From Owenia fusiformis (taxonomy: Eukaryota; Annelida; Polychaeta; Sabellida; Oweniidae): DNA of 64,000 bases. The stretch spans positions 27,910,184 through 27,974,183 of the forward strand of contig CAIIXF020000012.1 of the NCBI GenBank assembly GCA_903813345.2, in the 5' to 3' direction. The notes beneath the pieces were generated by a model. The model was given only the letters and a program-made list of their open reading frames with translations, was not told the origin of the DNA and did not search any database. The position numbers and the translations under genes were made by a program. This document shows, piece after piece, positions 50,601 to 63,205 of the stretch (position 1 is its first letter; each line of letters opens with the position of its first letter).

Positions 50601-53575
50601 ATTATAATCTGCAGAATACATTCTCGAATAGAGGAGGCTTGTCTTGGAGATTTAAGTTGAAGAAATTGTCTTGAATAAACCAAAGTTTTTGTCTATTATT
50701 AGGACAGGAACGGTTGCTATAGAATGCAGGCCACCCTCCGTATGGAATGACGTCAACAAGACATGTGACCTTGCAACCAACGTCATGGATTGCATGAACG
50801 CGTATTGCGGAGGTAAGAATCAACATTTTAAGCGTCTAAATTTTGGCAGATTTCACAAACTGTCAACAATCGATGTATTTTAATACGACAAAAATCCCCC
50901 TGTCAGTTAATAACGACTTTGAGGTGGCCAGCATGATATCGAATCAGAACCATCCGTATTTCTAGGCATATTTTCTGATTTTTTGGGGTTGGCGTCTGAG
51001 TACAAATCGCATTAGATAAGGCTTTGTATTGTTTACAGCAGGTTCACATGTTCGCTATTGCAAGGTTGGAATGGTTTCCGTTTTTTTAGCGTTCTCTTTG
51101 GATCTTGCTATCCTCCAATTAAATATGTATACAAGTCACAGGGGCTTGTCTCGAGGCGTCGGGCAAGCCCTCCGATGATAGTCTACTGTTATAAAGAGTT
51201 TAAGGTAGCTCGATTTTGATGCTACCTGAAATTTGTAGAAAATGATTGTTAGATATATCCAGTAAAACATAAGGAATCCTTTCAATAATCAACATGCTGA
51301 TTCAAACAACACTAGAGCAAAGTTACCTAAAATGGTAGCAATCCATCCACTAATTGCTGAGAAATCTGAAGAATATGTAAAGAAGTGATTAAAATGCAAA
51401 AGCCCACAATTTTCGCATCCTAATTATTACCTCCAGAGTCGATTTCTTCCTCAAGACACGTCCACTGTTAAAAATTGGTAGTTCCTAGAGTTCTTTGTTT
51501 CCTTAGGTTCATTCCCGTATATCATTTTTAACGAAGGACAGCCTATAACGACTGCTATACGCAAAAAGATGCATGAAATTAGAAGTTTCGAAACTGAAAG
51601 TTGAAAAATGGCGAACGCATGCGCAATAACTACATATATTCTTAGATAGATGTCACTTGCGTTCATTATTTCACAGCAGTCCCTTCCCATGATGCACCTT
51701 AAATTGCGGAAATATTTTCCTGATTTTAGTGATAAAACAAATAACTCTCATCTTCGAAATACGTTTTCCATTCCTTGGCAATAATCTTTCATTTGGTATC
51801 TAAGTAAAACCGAACCAACCGCCGAAAAGTAATTCGAATCCTTGTGAATCGTGGGAATTAAGTACTTTCATTTTTGCGCATGCGCATAGAACACAGGAAG
51901 TCGCCATTTTTCAACGTTCAGTTTCGAAACTTCTAATTTCATGCATCTTTTTGCGTATAGCAGTCGTTATAGGCTGTCCTTCGTTAACAATAATATACGG
52001 GAATGAATCTAAGGAAACACAGAACCCTAGGAACTACCAATTTTTAACAGTGGACGTGTCTTGAGGAAGAAATCGACTCCGGAGGTAATAATTAAGATGC
52101 GAAAATTGTGGGCTTTTGCATTTTAATCACTTCTTTACATATTCTTCAGATTTCTCAGCAATTAGTGGATGGATTGCTACCATTTTAGGTAACTTTGCTC
52201 TGTAGTGTTGTTTGAATCAGCATGTTGATTATTGAAAGGATTCCTTATGTTTTTACTGGATATATCTAACAATCATTTTCTACAAATTTCAGGTAGCATC
52301 AAAATCGAACCCCCTTTTTACTCTTAATAAGCAGTAGACTCATCGGAGGGCTTGCCCGACGCCTCGAGACAAGCCCCTGTGATACAAGTATATAAAACTC
52401 TCGATAAAGGTGTCTGTCCCAAAATGTCAGGACACGCATATAGGGTGTTCATAAAATCGTTTTTCACTTGCCAAAGTTATTGTATTGTAATTGTAAAATC
52501 AATTAACTGCCAACCTGTATCACCGTTCGACTGATAAAATAACCCATCGCTGTATTTGGGCTTCACAAAACGCAAACGTAATAGTCGAGTCTTTTTGTTA
52601 TTAAACTGAAAATTATTAATGTTTTAGATGAGGTGACTGATCTCCCTTGCCCACCCACATTAGGAGAAGGTAAGACGATTTTAATCAGACTTCTAACAAT
52701 TACTTACTTGCATACATTTTGGAAAAAGTTGTGCATCGAAACGCATATGTTTCAACCCAGTCCATGTTTGCATTACATATGTTGGGTTTGAAATCGAAGA
52801 TAACAAGGGCGTTAATTTAGCACTGTTCTGCACGGTGCGGTATCCAAACTGCGTGGAAACCTGCACGCAGTTTGAAACCCTGACAAACTGAGCGCATATT
52901 CAAAAATGACTGACGGGGAGAACACGAGGACACTCATTTAGACCATTTGAAAGATGAACAACAACTACCAGGGGCCATTATATTACATGTTTACGTTGAA
53001 GTACTCTCGAACGCGTATAAAAGTTGACCTCTTTAATAACTTTGAAGGTCAAAAGATCGTTAAATAAAGTTAAGTATCGTGTCATTTTCTATGAAATATA
53101 ATCTGACATTTTTAGTTTTTTCCATGATATCGATGGGTGACAATTACTTGCACACTGCCCTTCGATTCAAAGCTTGGCAAGCTTCTTTGTCTACCCCATT
53201 AGATGTTTTACCTAAGAATTACATTGGAATGTATTATTTTCTGATGATTTTAGACAATCGTAATTCACATATTTTGAATGTTATACCTGTCCAAATCAAA
53301 AGGACTTCACCCATTTTGGATTCATTTCAGTAACTCTAGCTATATTGCAATCCCCCTCTTGTAGTTTTTATACCAATAAATAAAATTTGCAACGCTACTA
53401 TTTGATTTCAGACCAATGTTGTATTGCTGGTATTGTGTATGACGTCATTGACGACATAACATACAGAGACTCCGGCTCTGATAGGGTCAACTGCTGCCCT
53501 GTCGATGATATGAGTGAAGTACAACTAGTCTTTAGCAAGGATGATTGCTGCTGTGAAGTCCCGGATGAACCTTAA
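47660..53575 (+). CDS. Secreted two-module CBM14 / DCCC cysteine-rich protein B
   Basis: Nine exons: 47660-47720, 48055-48081, 48620-48829, 49168-49209, 49491-49628, 50275-50362, 50703-50812, 52628-52669, 53412-53575; 882 bases, 293 residues. Exon order, lengths and phases mirror gene A almost exactly (exon 3 two codons longer, exon 4 one shorter, exon 9 one longer). Signal peptide MIILALLMSMAVA. Two CBM14 domains (KTGFLGKCMGG in the first, VWNDVNKTCD in the second) alternate with two Cys-rich modules (CCVGGREPVY to DCCCEFE, and CCIAGIVYDVIDD to DCCCE). Exon 5 is the most conserved part between A and B. As in gene A, an acceptor just before the ATG implies a non-coding first exon. Role inferred: extracellular chitin binding. 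Confidence 0.93.
48379..48550. repeat. Palindromic element in intron 2 of gene B
   Basis: Arms with CAACTAACACCTGCCGG, CCGGATTAA and ATGAATAGT recur in reverse complement around 48467. Arms are about 75 bases, imperfect. The matching intron of gene A is much shorter and lacks it. Confidence 0.75.
51129..52389. mobile_element. 1245-bp hAT-type foldback in intron 7 of gene B
   Basis: The direct repeat ATACAAGT stands at 51129-51136 and 52382-52389. The element (51137-52381) begins CACAGGGGCTTGTCTCGAGG and ends with its reverse complement. Arms run about 490 bases each and look roughly 95 percent identical, with a spacer of about 270 bases. The 8-base duplication and short terminal motif fit the hAT superfamily. 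No transposase is present. High arm identity suggests a recent insertion or ongoing arm homogenisation. Confidence 0.9.
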
Positions 53576-53620
53576 GCATTTAGAATATGATGTTAAAAGC
53601 ACTGTCTACATCGTAGTTTA

Positions 53621-53626
53621 AATAAA
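53621..53626 (+). terminator. Polyadenylation signal AATAAA of gene B
   Basis: AATAAA 45 bases after the stop codon of gene B. Confidence 0.6.
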
Positions 53627-53888
53627 TTCCTTTTAATTTAAAGGCCTCGTGTTAAGTTTGAAATAATGGTTTGATCATTCATATATTACTTTCCATGACT
53701 TGAAGACCATTTAAGACGTTTTTTCTTGAAAAATGTGACTTTTGGAAAAATAGTTCTTGAAAAATACATAGGATATCATATATCAGAAACGAATCGAATT
53801 GTCACGCTATTGATCCCGGCCGGTCATTATTTTCGCTACGTATACTAAGGATGTATAATCACCAATATATTTTGGCATGCCTTTAAAA

Positions 53889-54730
53889 TGTTAAAGTCCC
53901 CGTCTAAAGTTTGAAAATATTTTTTTATCATTCATTTACTATTTGTCAGGACTTAAAAAGTGATTTTAGAGATTTTTGAACAAAAAAAAATTTTTGAAAA
54001 AAAAGTTGTGAGCATTTCATTTCTCAAATATTCAAATTTCCCGCCATTTTTCAAAAAAAGTTGAAATTTCTTAATCATCAAATATTTCTTAATGCATTTC
54101 AAAAAAGATTATCTTTTTAACACTAATGCAAAGATTGAACAAAAGACACACTATTTCAATAAAAAATGTCATATTTAATGGGCCACTTCAATGTTTTAGC
54201 TTATCAAAAATATTTTGAAACATTAGTGATGTCACTAAGGTAACAAAAACTTTTTGAAAAAAATTGAATTTTTTTTTTCGATGTCAATCTTTTCCAAATA
54301 TGCTAGACTTTCATAAAAAACCAATGTTGATTGTCTAACCAGGTTAAAAGGAAGAATAAATTATGTTTTAGATATCATTGTACCATTGGTTTCTATGAGA
54401 ACTAAAATTTTGAAATGCCTTTTTCTCAGAACCATTTTCATGCACTGATAAGTTCATTTCTTGCTTGTTTACCAACCGATTTTCTTAATTTTTTCGGCAA
54501 AAAACATGGGAGGATGAATGCTATGCATTGATATGAATTGTGGCTAATTAGAAGATATGAGTGACCTCTAAAAGTTGGTTTTAAATAAATTCACAAATTT
54601 TGAAACAAAAAGTCTATCAAAAACCACTTTTTGAAATTTAAAAAAAAAGTTTCACATATCACACTTTGATAAGATGGGTAAGACTACAATATAAGCCAAA
54701 GTGGTTTAAACTTTACATGGGGCCTTTAAG
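53889..54730. repeat. AT-rich element with TTAAAG..CCC inverted ends
   Basis: The left end TTAAAGTCCCCGTCTAAAGTT pairs with a right end that reads, in reverse complement, CTTAAAGGCCCCATGTAAAGT. A related end also occurs at about 53637. The interior is T/A homopolymer-rich. No coding sequence was found. Confidence 0.55.
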
Positions 54731-56557
54731 TATATATTTGTTATGAATCAAACATCAAGGGTTTTGAGAGAGAAGGAAATCGAAAGGATGCTGCTTTTAG
54801 TGTAACCCCTTGGTACAAGATGTGAGCCACGAGATGGCAATGTCAGTTAACATCAAAATACTTAAATTGTACATTTTAAGAATGAAAAAATCAAAGAAAA
54901 AAACATCCTCGTAGACTAAATAAGATATGTTTAGCATTCAATATACAATATAGCTCAGTTTTCAAATATAACGCGAGCTAAACTAGTATATATAAGATAT
55001 GTTAAGCATTTAAAATGTTCTACCTCTCTTTAAAGTGTTTCATAAGATGTCCTGATTTAACTATCATACAATAAAAAAGATGGCATTCTCGGAATGGCAT
55101 CAAGACGTGGACTTTGACAATAGAGAGGTTTCGCACAATTTTTCCGTAGCGTATTCACCAGATATATGCGTAGTAGTTTTGTACAATACACTTCTACTAT
55201 GATTGAATTACGTGAAATGAACAAATTGACACATAAAGTAAATGTCCTTAACAGCTAGATAGTTTTAAAAGGTTGCAGTCACTTTGAAGGGGGTCTCATC
55301 AAATATACAGTTTATTATTAAATGCACTTAAACACACATGTTCAATAGTACAGACATGTGACCACGTTAATTGAGCCTGGGCATACATTAAAAAACGTAT
55401 TTAAAACCACATCCTAGACGCCACAATAAACCGCCTCTGCTTCGAGTGACTAAAAGAACGATTTTTTCAACAACTAACGCTAAAAATGAACACAATGCCT
55501 TCCTATTAAAAAGCTCATTATTTCCTTTACAACCAGTCTCCTTTTAAAGGTTAGCTGTGCAAACCGTCCTTAGTTAACAGCTCCTGACATGTTTAGGGTC
55601 ACGAAGAAGAGGTCACCAGACGAATAGCAAGCATAAAAATTACATAGAATGTTAAAGAAAGGGAACGAGACCGTGTTATTATACGTATAGGTGATCGGGT
55701 CAACTGTAAACCTCTATAAGCAACACTTGATACTTTACTGTGATAAAAACATTGATACCGACAAGCGATTATAACAACAAAGTCTGAATGCAACACTGAC
55801 GTGCAGGAGAAGATACTTCAACTCTTCAACTCATCATTGCATACATCGAAAAAACCTGGATCCTAGCTGGATGCCGCGACGTTTGATAGACAAGTATTCA
55901 GCGACCTGCTAGCTAGAGATATGATAAACGAAACATCATGTAGCTCAATCTCCCGAGCTGGCAGTCGTAGGTCTCAACATACCACTGTGGCCGCCGAATC
56001 GATTGTTTACCTCATTTTATTAATTGCATAATACTGATGCCTTCGATTAAATATGAATCAAGTGTCAAAATACAAATAATTTGTATTCTTCATTTTTCTT
56101 TATTTTACGACACTATAGTACCATAATTTTATTGAGACTCGGAGTATACAGACAAAATCCGAATGTATTGCTGCATCGACTGTAGTAGTACCGTGGTATG
56201 CCGAGAAGTATCGCCTCCATGGGGAGTCTGAAAATTGATCTAATTCTAGATTCAGGTAGTCTACAAGAAACCCGGAACACTTGAAACTTTCACAAGTTTA
56301 AGTTGTACCAAGACATGTAACACAAAACACGGTCGTGATAAACGGTAGCTGTAATTCATTTAGAGTCTCACAAAACATATATCCAGACATAGGAATGTTA
56401 TAGTAAGCATAAGGACCTCCAATTAAAGACATATCAAGTAGTTTATTATGATTTCATAATAATATTGTGAGAAAAACGAATAGGTTGACATAAACAATTG
56501 ATGGAGAAAGGCCCAATTGAGTATTTTTGAGACAGAGAGCAGTACTGTTGATGAAAC

Positions 56558-56812
56558 GACAGTAAGAGGATACTATTTGAAGGATAGTACAGTAAGAGGA
56601 TTGTATACATGAATTATTGCACAGTTAGAGGGTAGAACACTTGGAGGATTGTACAGTTAGAGGATAGTACACTTGGAGAATTGTACAGTTAGAGGATAGA
56701 ACACTTGAAGGATTGTACAGTTAGAGGATAGTACACTTGGATGATTGTACAGTTAGAGGATAGAACACTTGGAGGATTGTACAGTTAGAGGATAGTACAC
56801 TTGGAGGATCGT
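56558..56812. repeat. 29-base minisatellite
   Basis: Repeats of GATTGTACAGTTAGAGGATA followed by GTACACTTGGA, alternating GTACAC and GAACAC variants, so the higher-order period is about 58. The first units near 56560-56640 are the most degraded. Confidence 0.9.
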
Positions 56813-57727
56813 TGAGTCGCAAGATTGTACATTTGTAGGAAGTGGAATTTTGGTGGATATTACACTCGGAGGAGAGTACATGAAGAATATAGTATAGTTT
56901 GCTGAAGTGATTATGCAGTAGACTTCTATATTGACACATGGCCTAAATAAACACAAGTTATAAAGCACTGGGTAAGTGGCGTATATATGTGTCTTTTGCC
57001 ATCAATAACTCTTTTTGTTTGTATAGTCTGCCAAGTCTGGTTGCCTCTATAAAGTTTAAAACATAAAAAGGTCATTGAAATGGGTCTATGAATGTTGTGT
57101 TGGATAACATAAATTAGACCAAGAGGGCTATATGGTACCCTAATTTTTGATACGAGTCCAAGCCTCTTAACCCCCCCCCTCCCCACCCCCTCTGAAATAA
57201 TAACATCTAAGCTTAAATTCAATTATCCTTCATATATTATGCTACATGTACCTGAGGCATAATAGAGAATTTAAGCTTGCAATATTTTTCACAACCTAAA
57301 CGTGAACAGAAAATATTTAAGCGATGCATTTGTATGGGCGATTGGCCATACGTATAGGTTGGCGTTTCGATTTTACATGTAAGGTTAAACTCACTATTAT
57401 GGACTATCCCCGGCCTCGTTGTAAACTGATTTGACTGAACAGGAGCTGCTATATTCCTACTGCTCCTCTAAACAATATAAACAATTACATATAAAAGCAT
57501 ACCAATCGCCATGTGGCATTGTAGATTGCTTTGATTAAATTAAACATAGTTTTCATGTGGCTTTAGATATCACAATTAGGAAGTAAGTAAAATATTGTAA
57601 ATAAAATAGATAAATATTGGAAGTATTTATTTGGATCCAGGAGGTTGAAGATGCTATATAAGTTAAAGTTTTAACTTTAGATTCTAGTTGGGTGTCCTCT
57701 AATCATAAACTTCTACATTCACGTACA

Positions 57728-57782
57728 CCCCCCCCCCCCCTTTAATATGGGAGATGTGTAGTAAGGAAGGGGGGGGGGGGGT
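57728..57782. repeat. Paired poly-C and poly-G runs
   Basis: About 14 C, a 25-base spacer, then about 15 G. The runs are complementary and could form a hairpin or quadruplex; their exact lengths may be assembly-sensitive. Confidence 0.85.
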
Positions 57783-58589
57783 AATTGATGCACTTTTTGA
57801 CATTAACATAGTGCACACATGTTGTTGTTGACTGAAAAATACACGTCCTTTTTGTTTTTTAAGTAACTGTAATATATTGCCCTCGATATTGATGATTCAT
57901 TTCCCAAAGGTTCATCTTTGGCATAATTTTCGTACTCACTTTTGGAGAATCATCATTTTACCATGTACATGTGTGAGATTTAATTCATTACGATCGTATG
58001 GCAATATTACGTAATATAATCATTTGTCATTTATGGAGTTAGTGGACTGGACTGCTTTAGGGATTGTTCGCTGAAAAAGGGTAGTTTAGAAAATACATCA
58101 CCAAGAAAATGCATTTTCTAAAATTTTGGGGCTCCCAGAGGGTAAATTTAAATTATGAATTTTACTTTTAGATTTTTATGAAACAAATTGCCTACATCAT
58201 TATGTATGTTGTAATATTATACATTAATTAATAAGAGGTACTAAAGTATTACTACTACACATTTAATTTTTAAATGTTATTATCGAATTCAAATATAAAT
58301 CAACTATTTTATCTGAGCCAAGTATTGGATGATCGGAGGCAGTATTGATCAAATTTGCAAAGGGTTAATTTTATTCTCACCTGTCTCAACAAAACAGGAA
58401 TATCCCAGAATTCATACAGTCATACTTCTCTTATGTAAACTATATCATTGATTGGCCAAGGGTTCATCTATAATCCTGGGAAATGACCTCTTCTGGACGA
58501 AAAGCGTGGGAACATCTGATATGACCAGTTCCCATAACAGTGTGTCACCTCACTGTATGTACAGTGATCGCCTACTATTAAAAGTGCGT

Positions 58590-58890
58590 GATCAAAGACT
58601 CGACAAGGGGGGGGGGGTTAGGTACAGAAAATTTCGAAAGGAATGCGTGACATATACGTAATTCGCGTGAAAAGTCCGAACGAAATGCGTACGTTTTTTT
58701 CCGGCGTTCGTATTTTTGCTGTGTAGACGATATTTTTTAGAAATTTTTCTACAGAAATATCTTTGCTTGACAATTACCAGGTAAAATGCGTATTTGCGTG
58801 ACATTTTCTGTCACGCAAAAATAACTGGCGTGACTTCAAATTCTTCAGCAAATGCGTGACAAATACGCAAATTGCGGGACAGTTGACAGG
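58590..58890. repeat. Dispersed repeat with GCGTGAC motifs
   Basis: The phrases AATGCGTGACA, CGAACG.AATGCGT.CG and TTCGTATTTT recur in diverged form at 59390-59510. A G-run occurs at about 58607-58617. Confidence 0.5.
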
Positions 58891-58917
58891 CCTGAATCCC
58901 CTCTAAAAGTTACTGTA

Positions 58918-59280
58918 ATCACTGGCTGGGAATTGGTGTTCGCTTACACACAGGTGTTCAATAGAGTATACTCATATGTTCGCTGGGCACAGTATTTCAC
59001 TAAAGAGATGTTCATTATGACAGTTTTACTGTACTGGGAATTGGTGTTCACTATACACAGGTGTTCAATAGAGTTGACGCATGTTTTCACTGGGCACAGA
59101 TCTTCACTAAAGAGGTGTTCATTAGGATATTTTTACTGTACTGAACTCACTGGCTGGGACGGAATCGGTGTTCACTATAATATACACAGGTGTTCAATAG
59201 AGTAGAGGCATGTCACTGGGCACAGATCTTCACTAAAGAGGTGTTCACTATGACAGTTTTACTGTACTGAAATCAATCAC
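58918..59280. repeat. Tandem repeat of about 120 bp, three units
   Basis: Each unit contains CACAGGTGTTCAATAGAGT, CTGGGCACAG, TTCACTAAAGAG and TTTTACTGTACTG in the same order. Small length differences separate the units. Open frames within it are repeat artefacts. Confidence 0.88.
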
Positions 59281-62253
59281 TGGGAATTCACTATATACAA
59301 AATTGAAATCTGTGTATCATGCCACCCCTGCAAAATAATTGACTTGCCCACTTGGTCTCTTGGATCCACTTGCAAAATATATATAGTAGATGTGAATATT
59401 TTCGAAACAAATGAGTGACATAAACGGCAATCGCGTGCAAAGACCGAACGGAATGCGTTCGCTTTTTTCGCCATTCGGTATTTTACCGTGTTGGCCAGGG
59501 GGGAGATTCCCCAAAGATGCCCTATCATATTAGCACGTTCGAAAACAAATTTTATAAACAGGCCTCAATTTGCCGTTGAAATGGATCTCCAAATTTTCAC
59601 TGTAGTTTTATGAGTATTCTTTACAAGTATGGATCGAGTAACTTCAATAGTATTACCGTAGGTTTGAAATGACGATGTTGAACTGATGTAAACGCCATTA
59701 TTCCCACGATTTCAAATTTAACTCTGCGCATGCGCAGCACTGAGAGAGCATGTGCCCATGATTGTTCACGTGATCGAATCCTGCAATTTGATTGGAGATG
59801 AAAAAAGCACTTGGTGAAAAATGTGTATACCCTCTGGGAGCCACCAGCATGCATTTTCTTGGTGTTGTATTCTCTAAACTACCCTGAAAGAGTGAATTTT
59901 AGAAATAAGAGAGGTGAGTGAGAGAGGTATGGTTTAAGGTTGTATGTAATGATCTATGTAAGGGAGGTGGGGGTTAAAGGTTGTATGTAATGATCTATGT
60001 TAACGCTCTAGTGATATTGGTAATGCTCAATGAATACAAATGATCATGATTCAACAATGATTAGTTCCAGCTACTGCGTGATATTATACACAGTCCAAAA
60101 TGAATACAGTTATAAAATGATCGATATTGAGCATAAACATGAAGAAAGGCATGGGACCGATCAAAATTGTACAGATAAACTCACTTATTGAGACGTGTTT
60201 TTCATCTAGAAAAAATCTGGTGGGAAAATTCTTCCCTCAGTCTGAACTTGCCTTTCCTATTATTTTCTCCTCGCTAAATTAAGATCCTAGATACGCCCCT
60301 GTAAGTACCCATTTTGAAATTAAACTGTTCACGATGTATTAAGTTATTAACGCAATTAATAAAAGGGCAAACTATTAGAATAACCGCAAGAGTGTAGAAA
60401 ATAAACGAGCGTGTGATTTTTTTGTCATAACGCTCCGTTAATGTCAGGCATAAAACATTCTGATCCTTTGAAAGAAAAGCTTGTAAAGCATATCTAGAGA
60501 GAATTCTTAGTCACGGGTATATAGCAGGCGAACAAATAACAATAAAATAACCTATAAAATGATACATTGTGTTTTTTATTAAACTCGATCACAGCGGCCA
60601 TTATGTTAAGCATGTGGCTCTGACACGAGTAACCCTTAAGCATTTCCTTAAAGCTAAGCTCTGGTAAAAAAATCATTTATTTAAAAGGCTAAGTCACGAT
60701 GCTCATAGAAGGAAGTCTTTTGGGATACGAAATACGGTATAAAAGCATTTTGTAGTAATACATATTTTACATTTTACAGTATTAAGCATATATTATATGT
60801 AGTATATAGTAGTCTAGTGTTAAATCATATATATTCTTTTTGTGTACTGCACTTTCTTGTACCTGACCCTCAGGGGTGTGAATGTACTCAATAAATATTC
60901 ATATTACAGCTGTATTCGCAATACAGCACTGTACATGCACAAATCAAGTACACAGGTCACGGTGACCTCGTGAATCCAAAAAAATAAAGTCAATAAAAAG
61001 TGTACAAATGTGCCGTATCTCAAAGGCCTAACTTAAAGTAAACATTTGAGAATCTTCAAAAAAAGAACACGTTTCTCATAAATTGCGCCTTTTTTGTATA
61101 CTATCGCTGGCGGTGTGTATAAGAATAATTCACGTCAATTTGCGTATGATGTATCTTGTGATGTAAATGCTTAAAACTATTTTGATTGATATTTTTTCTG
61201 AATACCTTTTTGTTACCTTATATAGACGACATCCTGATATTCAAATTGTATGATCTATCAGTTATTGTTTAGATAGGAACTATCTGATAGCGGGTACAAT
61301 GAAGACATGCTTTGATATGTTTACATTATCATGTTCTCATATTCATTTACTAATTGTACATTTCTGATATTTAAGCTTACGGCTAAATTCTCTTGATTAG
61401 AAGGATGATATAAATCATCTCGGTGTTCATTTTGAAGTTGAAATTCCCCAAACGTGATGTGATAATAAGCTGATTTGTTTAAAAACGATACAAATATTTA
61501 ACTTAACATATAACAGCTCTAAATAGACTAGCTATATACGTGTATACTCTCAAGAAAAAAATAAAGAGGAAAAGGTGAAGCAAACCGATCGCCTCCCTTT
61601 ATAAAATAAAGCAATTGATGGGATTACATTAATATATTGTACATCTATAGAAATAGATTTATCTCAGGCCTAATGAAAAAATCGTCTCCCTCAAGGAATA
61701 GGTGTTAAACTAACACTGTTAATAATAAGGACATAAACTGTGTAACTTGTATACAATTACATACAACGGTTACACTATTTATGACGAAATGTCACTCGGA
61801 GTACACATAATGTCACCGTGACATTGTGGCACAGCCTTTACCCTTGAGAAAAATGATAGGGTTGTCATATTATAAATATCGAAAATAATGTAAAAATAGT
61901 GAAAAATAGCAAAGAATAAAGTAATAAAACATAACGTCATACTCATAAACACACCTTAATGCAGGAAAAAGAAGTTACTTTTTAGAGATCAACTGCGAAT
62001 CAGACACATTTAAAAAGAGCTTTTTGCCCGTGTACAGTGCTCATTCATGTCGTAATTAAAGATAGACTCTTGGTTAGAGGCTGACGGTAATATCGGTTAT
62101 ACGGTTTCGGTACGGAATTGAGCATTTACCGGTATTGAAATTATTAACCGGTTAACCGACGATAATCCCCGGGGAAATAAAAGACACGTCGTTTTTTTAA
62201 TTATTTCGTTTAATTTCCACTTTCACGATGCGTACATTTACATAGACATTTAG

Positions 62254-62334
62254 ATGTCCATGTTTGGCAGTTCAGGTGTGATTTCCATGTTTGGCAGTTC
62301 AGGTGTGATGTCCATGTTTGGCAGTTCGGGTGTA
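62254..62334. repeat. Three 27-base tandem units inside the hAT element
   Basis: Three copies of a 27-base unit (ATGTCCATGTTTGGCAGTTC, then AGGTGTG) with single-base differences. On the minus strand they read as TPELPNMDI repeats in the frame 62250-62441; the length being a multiple of three keeps the frame open, and coding is not otherwise supported. Confidence 0.85.
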
Positions 62335-62456
62335 GTAGCTTCATGCTCAGGCTCAGATTTGGTTGTAGTTGTTTGGCAATTCCGGTGTAGTTGTAGTGTC
62401 AACGTCAGATCCAGAAATTGAATTATGTTTGTAATAGTCATTTACGAACAACAAAA

Positions 62457-63205
62457 TGTTTTTACGAACAAAGGAGTGGTATTGATATGGAGAACTTTTT
62501 GAACACACGTTTCTCTTAAACCAGTCATAAGAAAAATCTAAAAATTTAACACATCGTCAATTTAATGGTCATCTTTTGAATGGTAACAAAATAATTTGAA
62601 ATATATATATATACTTACATCTATATTATTTTAGAAAACACATCAAACATTTGTTTTGTTCTTGGTATCATGTTTCCAGAGTGAAATGAAACATATTTCC
62701 TAACCTCATTGGAACAAAACGACATAAACATAACATGTTTAGGTCTCTCAATATTGTAATTGTACGAAGGAAATTTTTGTTGATTTCAAAAAAGTATCTT
62801 GTTGATGAATAAAATAATTTATCTTGATTTTTATCTATTTTGGGGGGATTTTGTTTTAATTTTTTGAATACTTTAAAAATTCCTTTGTATAAATATAATA
62901 TTGAGAGGTCTAAAAACATGTCGTATATGCTATTTTGTTCCAACAAGGTTCGGAAAGACATTTTATTTCATTCTCAAGAATTGATAGAAAGGAGCAAAAA
63001 AACTGCACTAAAAAAAACAAAAAATGTTAACAAAAACAGTTATATAAAATATTTCTAAATAATTTTCGCATTAAATTGAAGTCAATCAGTCAACATTAGA
63101 TAAAATGCCGTGTTTTTACAGAATGTTTTCAATGATTGGTTTAAGAGAAAAACATTGTTGAATTCAGTTTTCCATATCGATACCACTCCTTTACAAACAA
63201 CAAGG
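62457..63205. repeat. Foldback nested in the hAT element
   Basis: The left arm carries AAAGGAGTGGTATTGATATGG and TTTCTCTTAAACCAGTCAT-type sequence; the right arm carries the reverse complement. A second inner pair (TTGGAACAAAA, AGACCTCTCAATATT) continues the palindrome towards a centre near 62820. Confidence 0.75.

Larger units (their letters stand above)
53576..62074. other. Long gene-free stretch
   Basis: No supported exon on either strand. It holds an AT-rich inverted-end element, a minisatellite (56558-56812), C/G runs (57728-57782), diverged dispersed repeats (58590-58890 and 59390-59510) and a tandem array (58918-59280). The 60-62 kb part shows nothing I can name. Confidence 0.5.

Noticed and set aside
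53079-53333. 84-residue frame in intron 8 of gene B
   Set aside because: Gene A has no counterpart and the flanking exons join in phase without it.
58852-59205. 117-residue frame
   Set aside because: It is created by the roughly 120-bp tandem repeat at 58918-59280.
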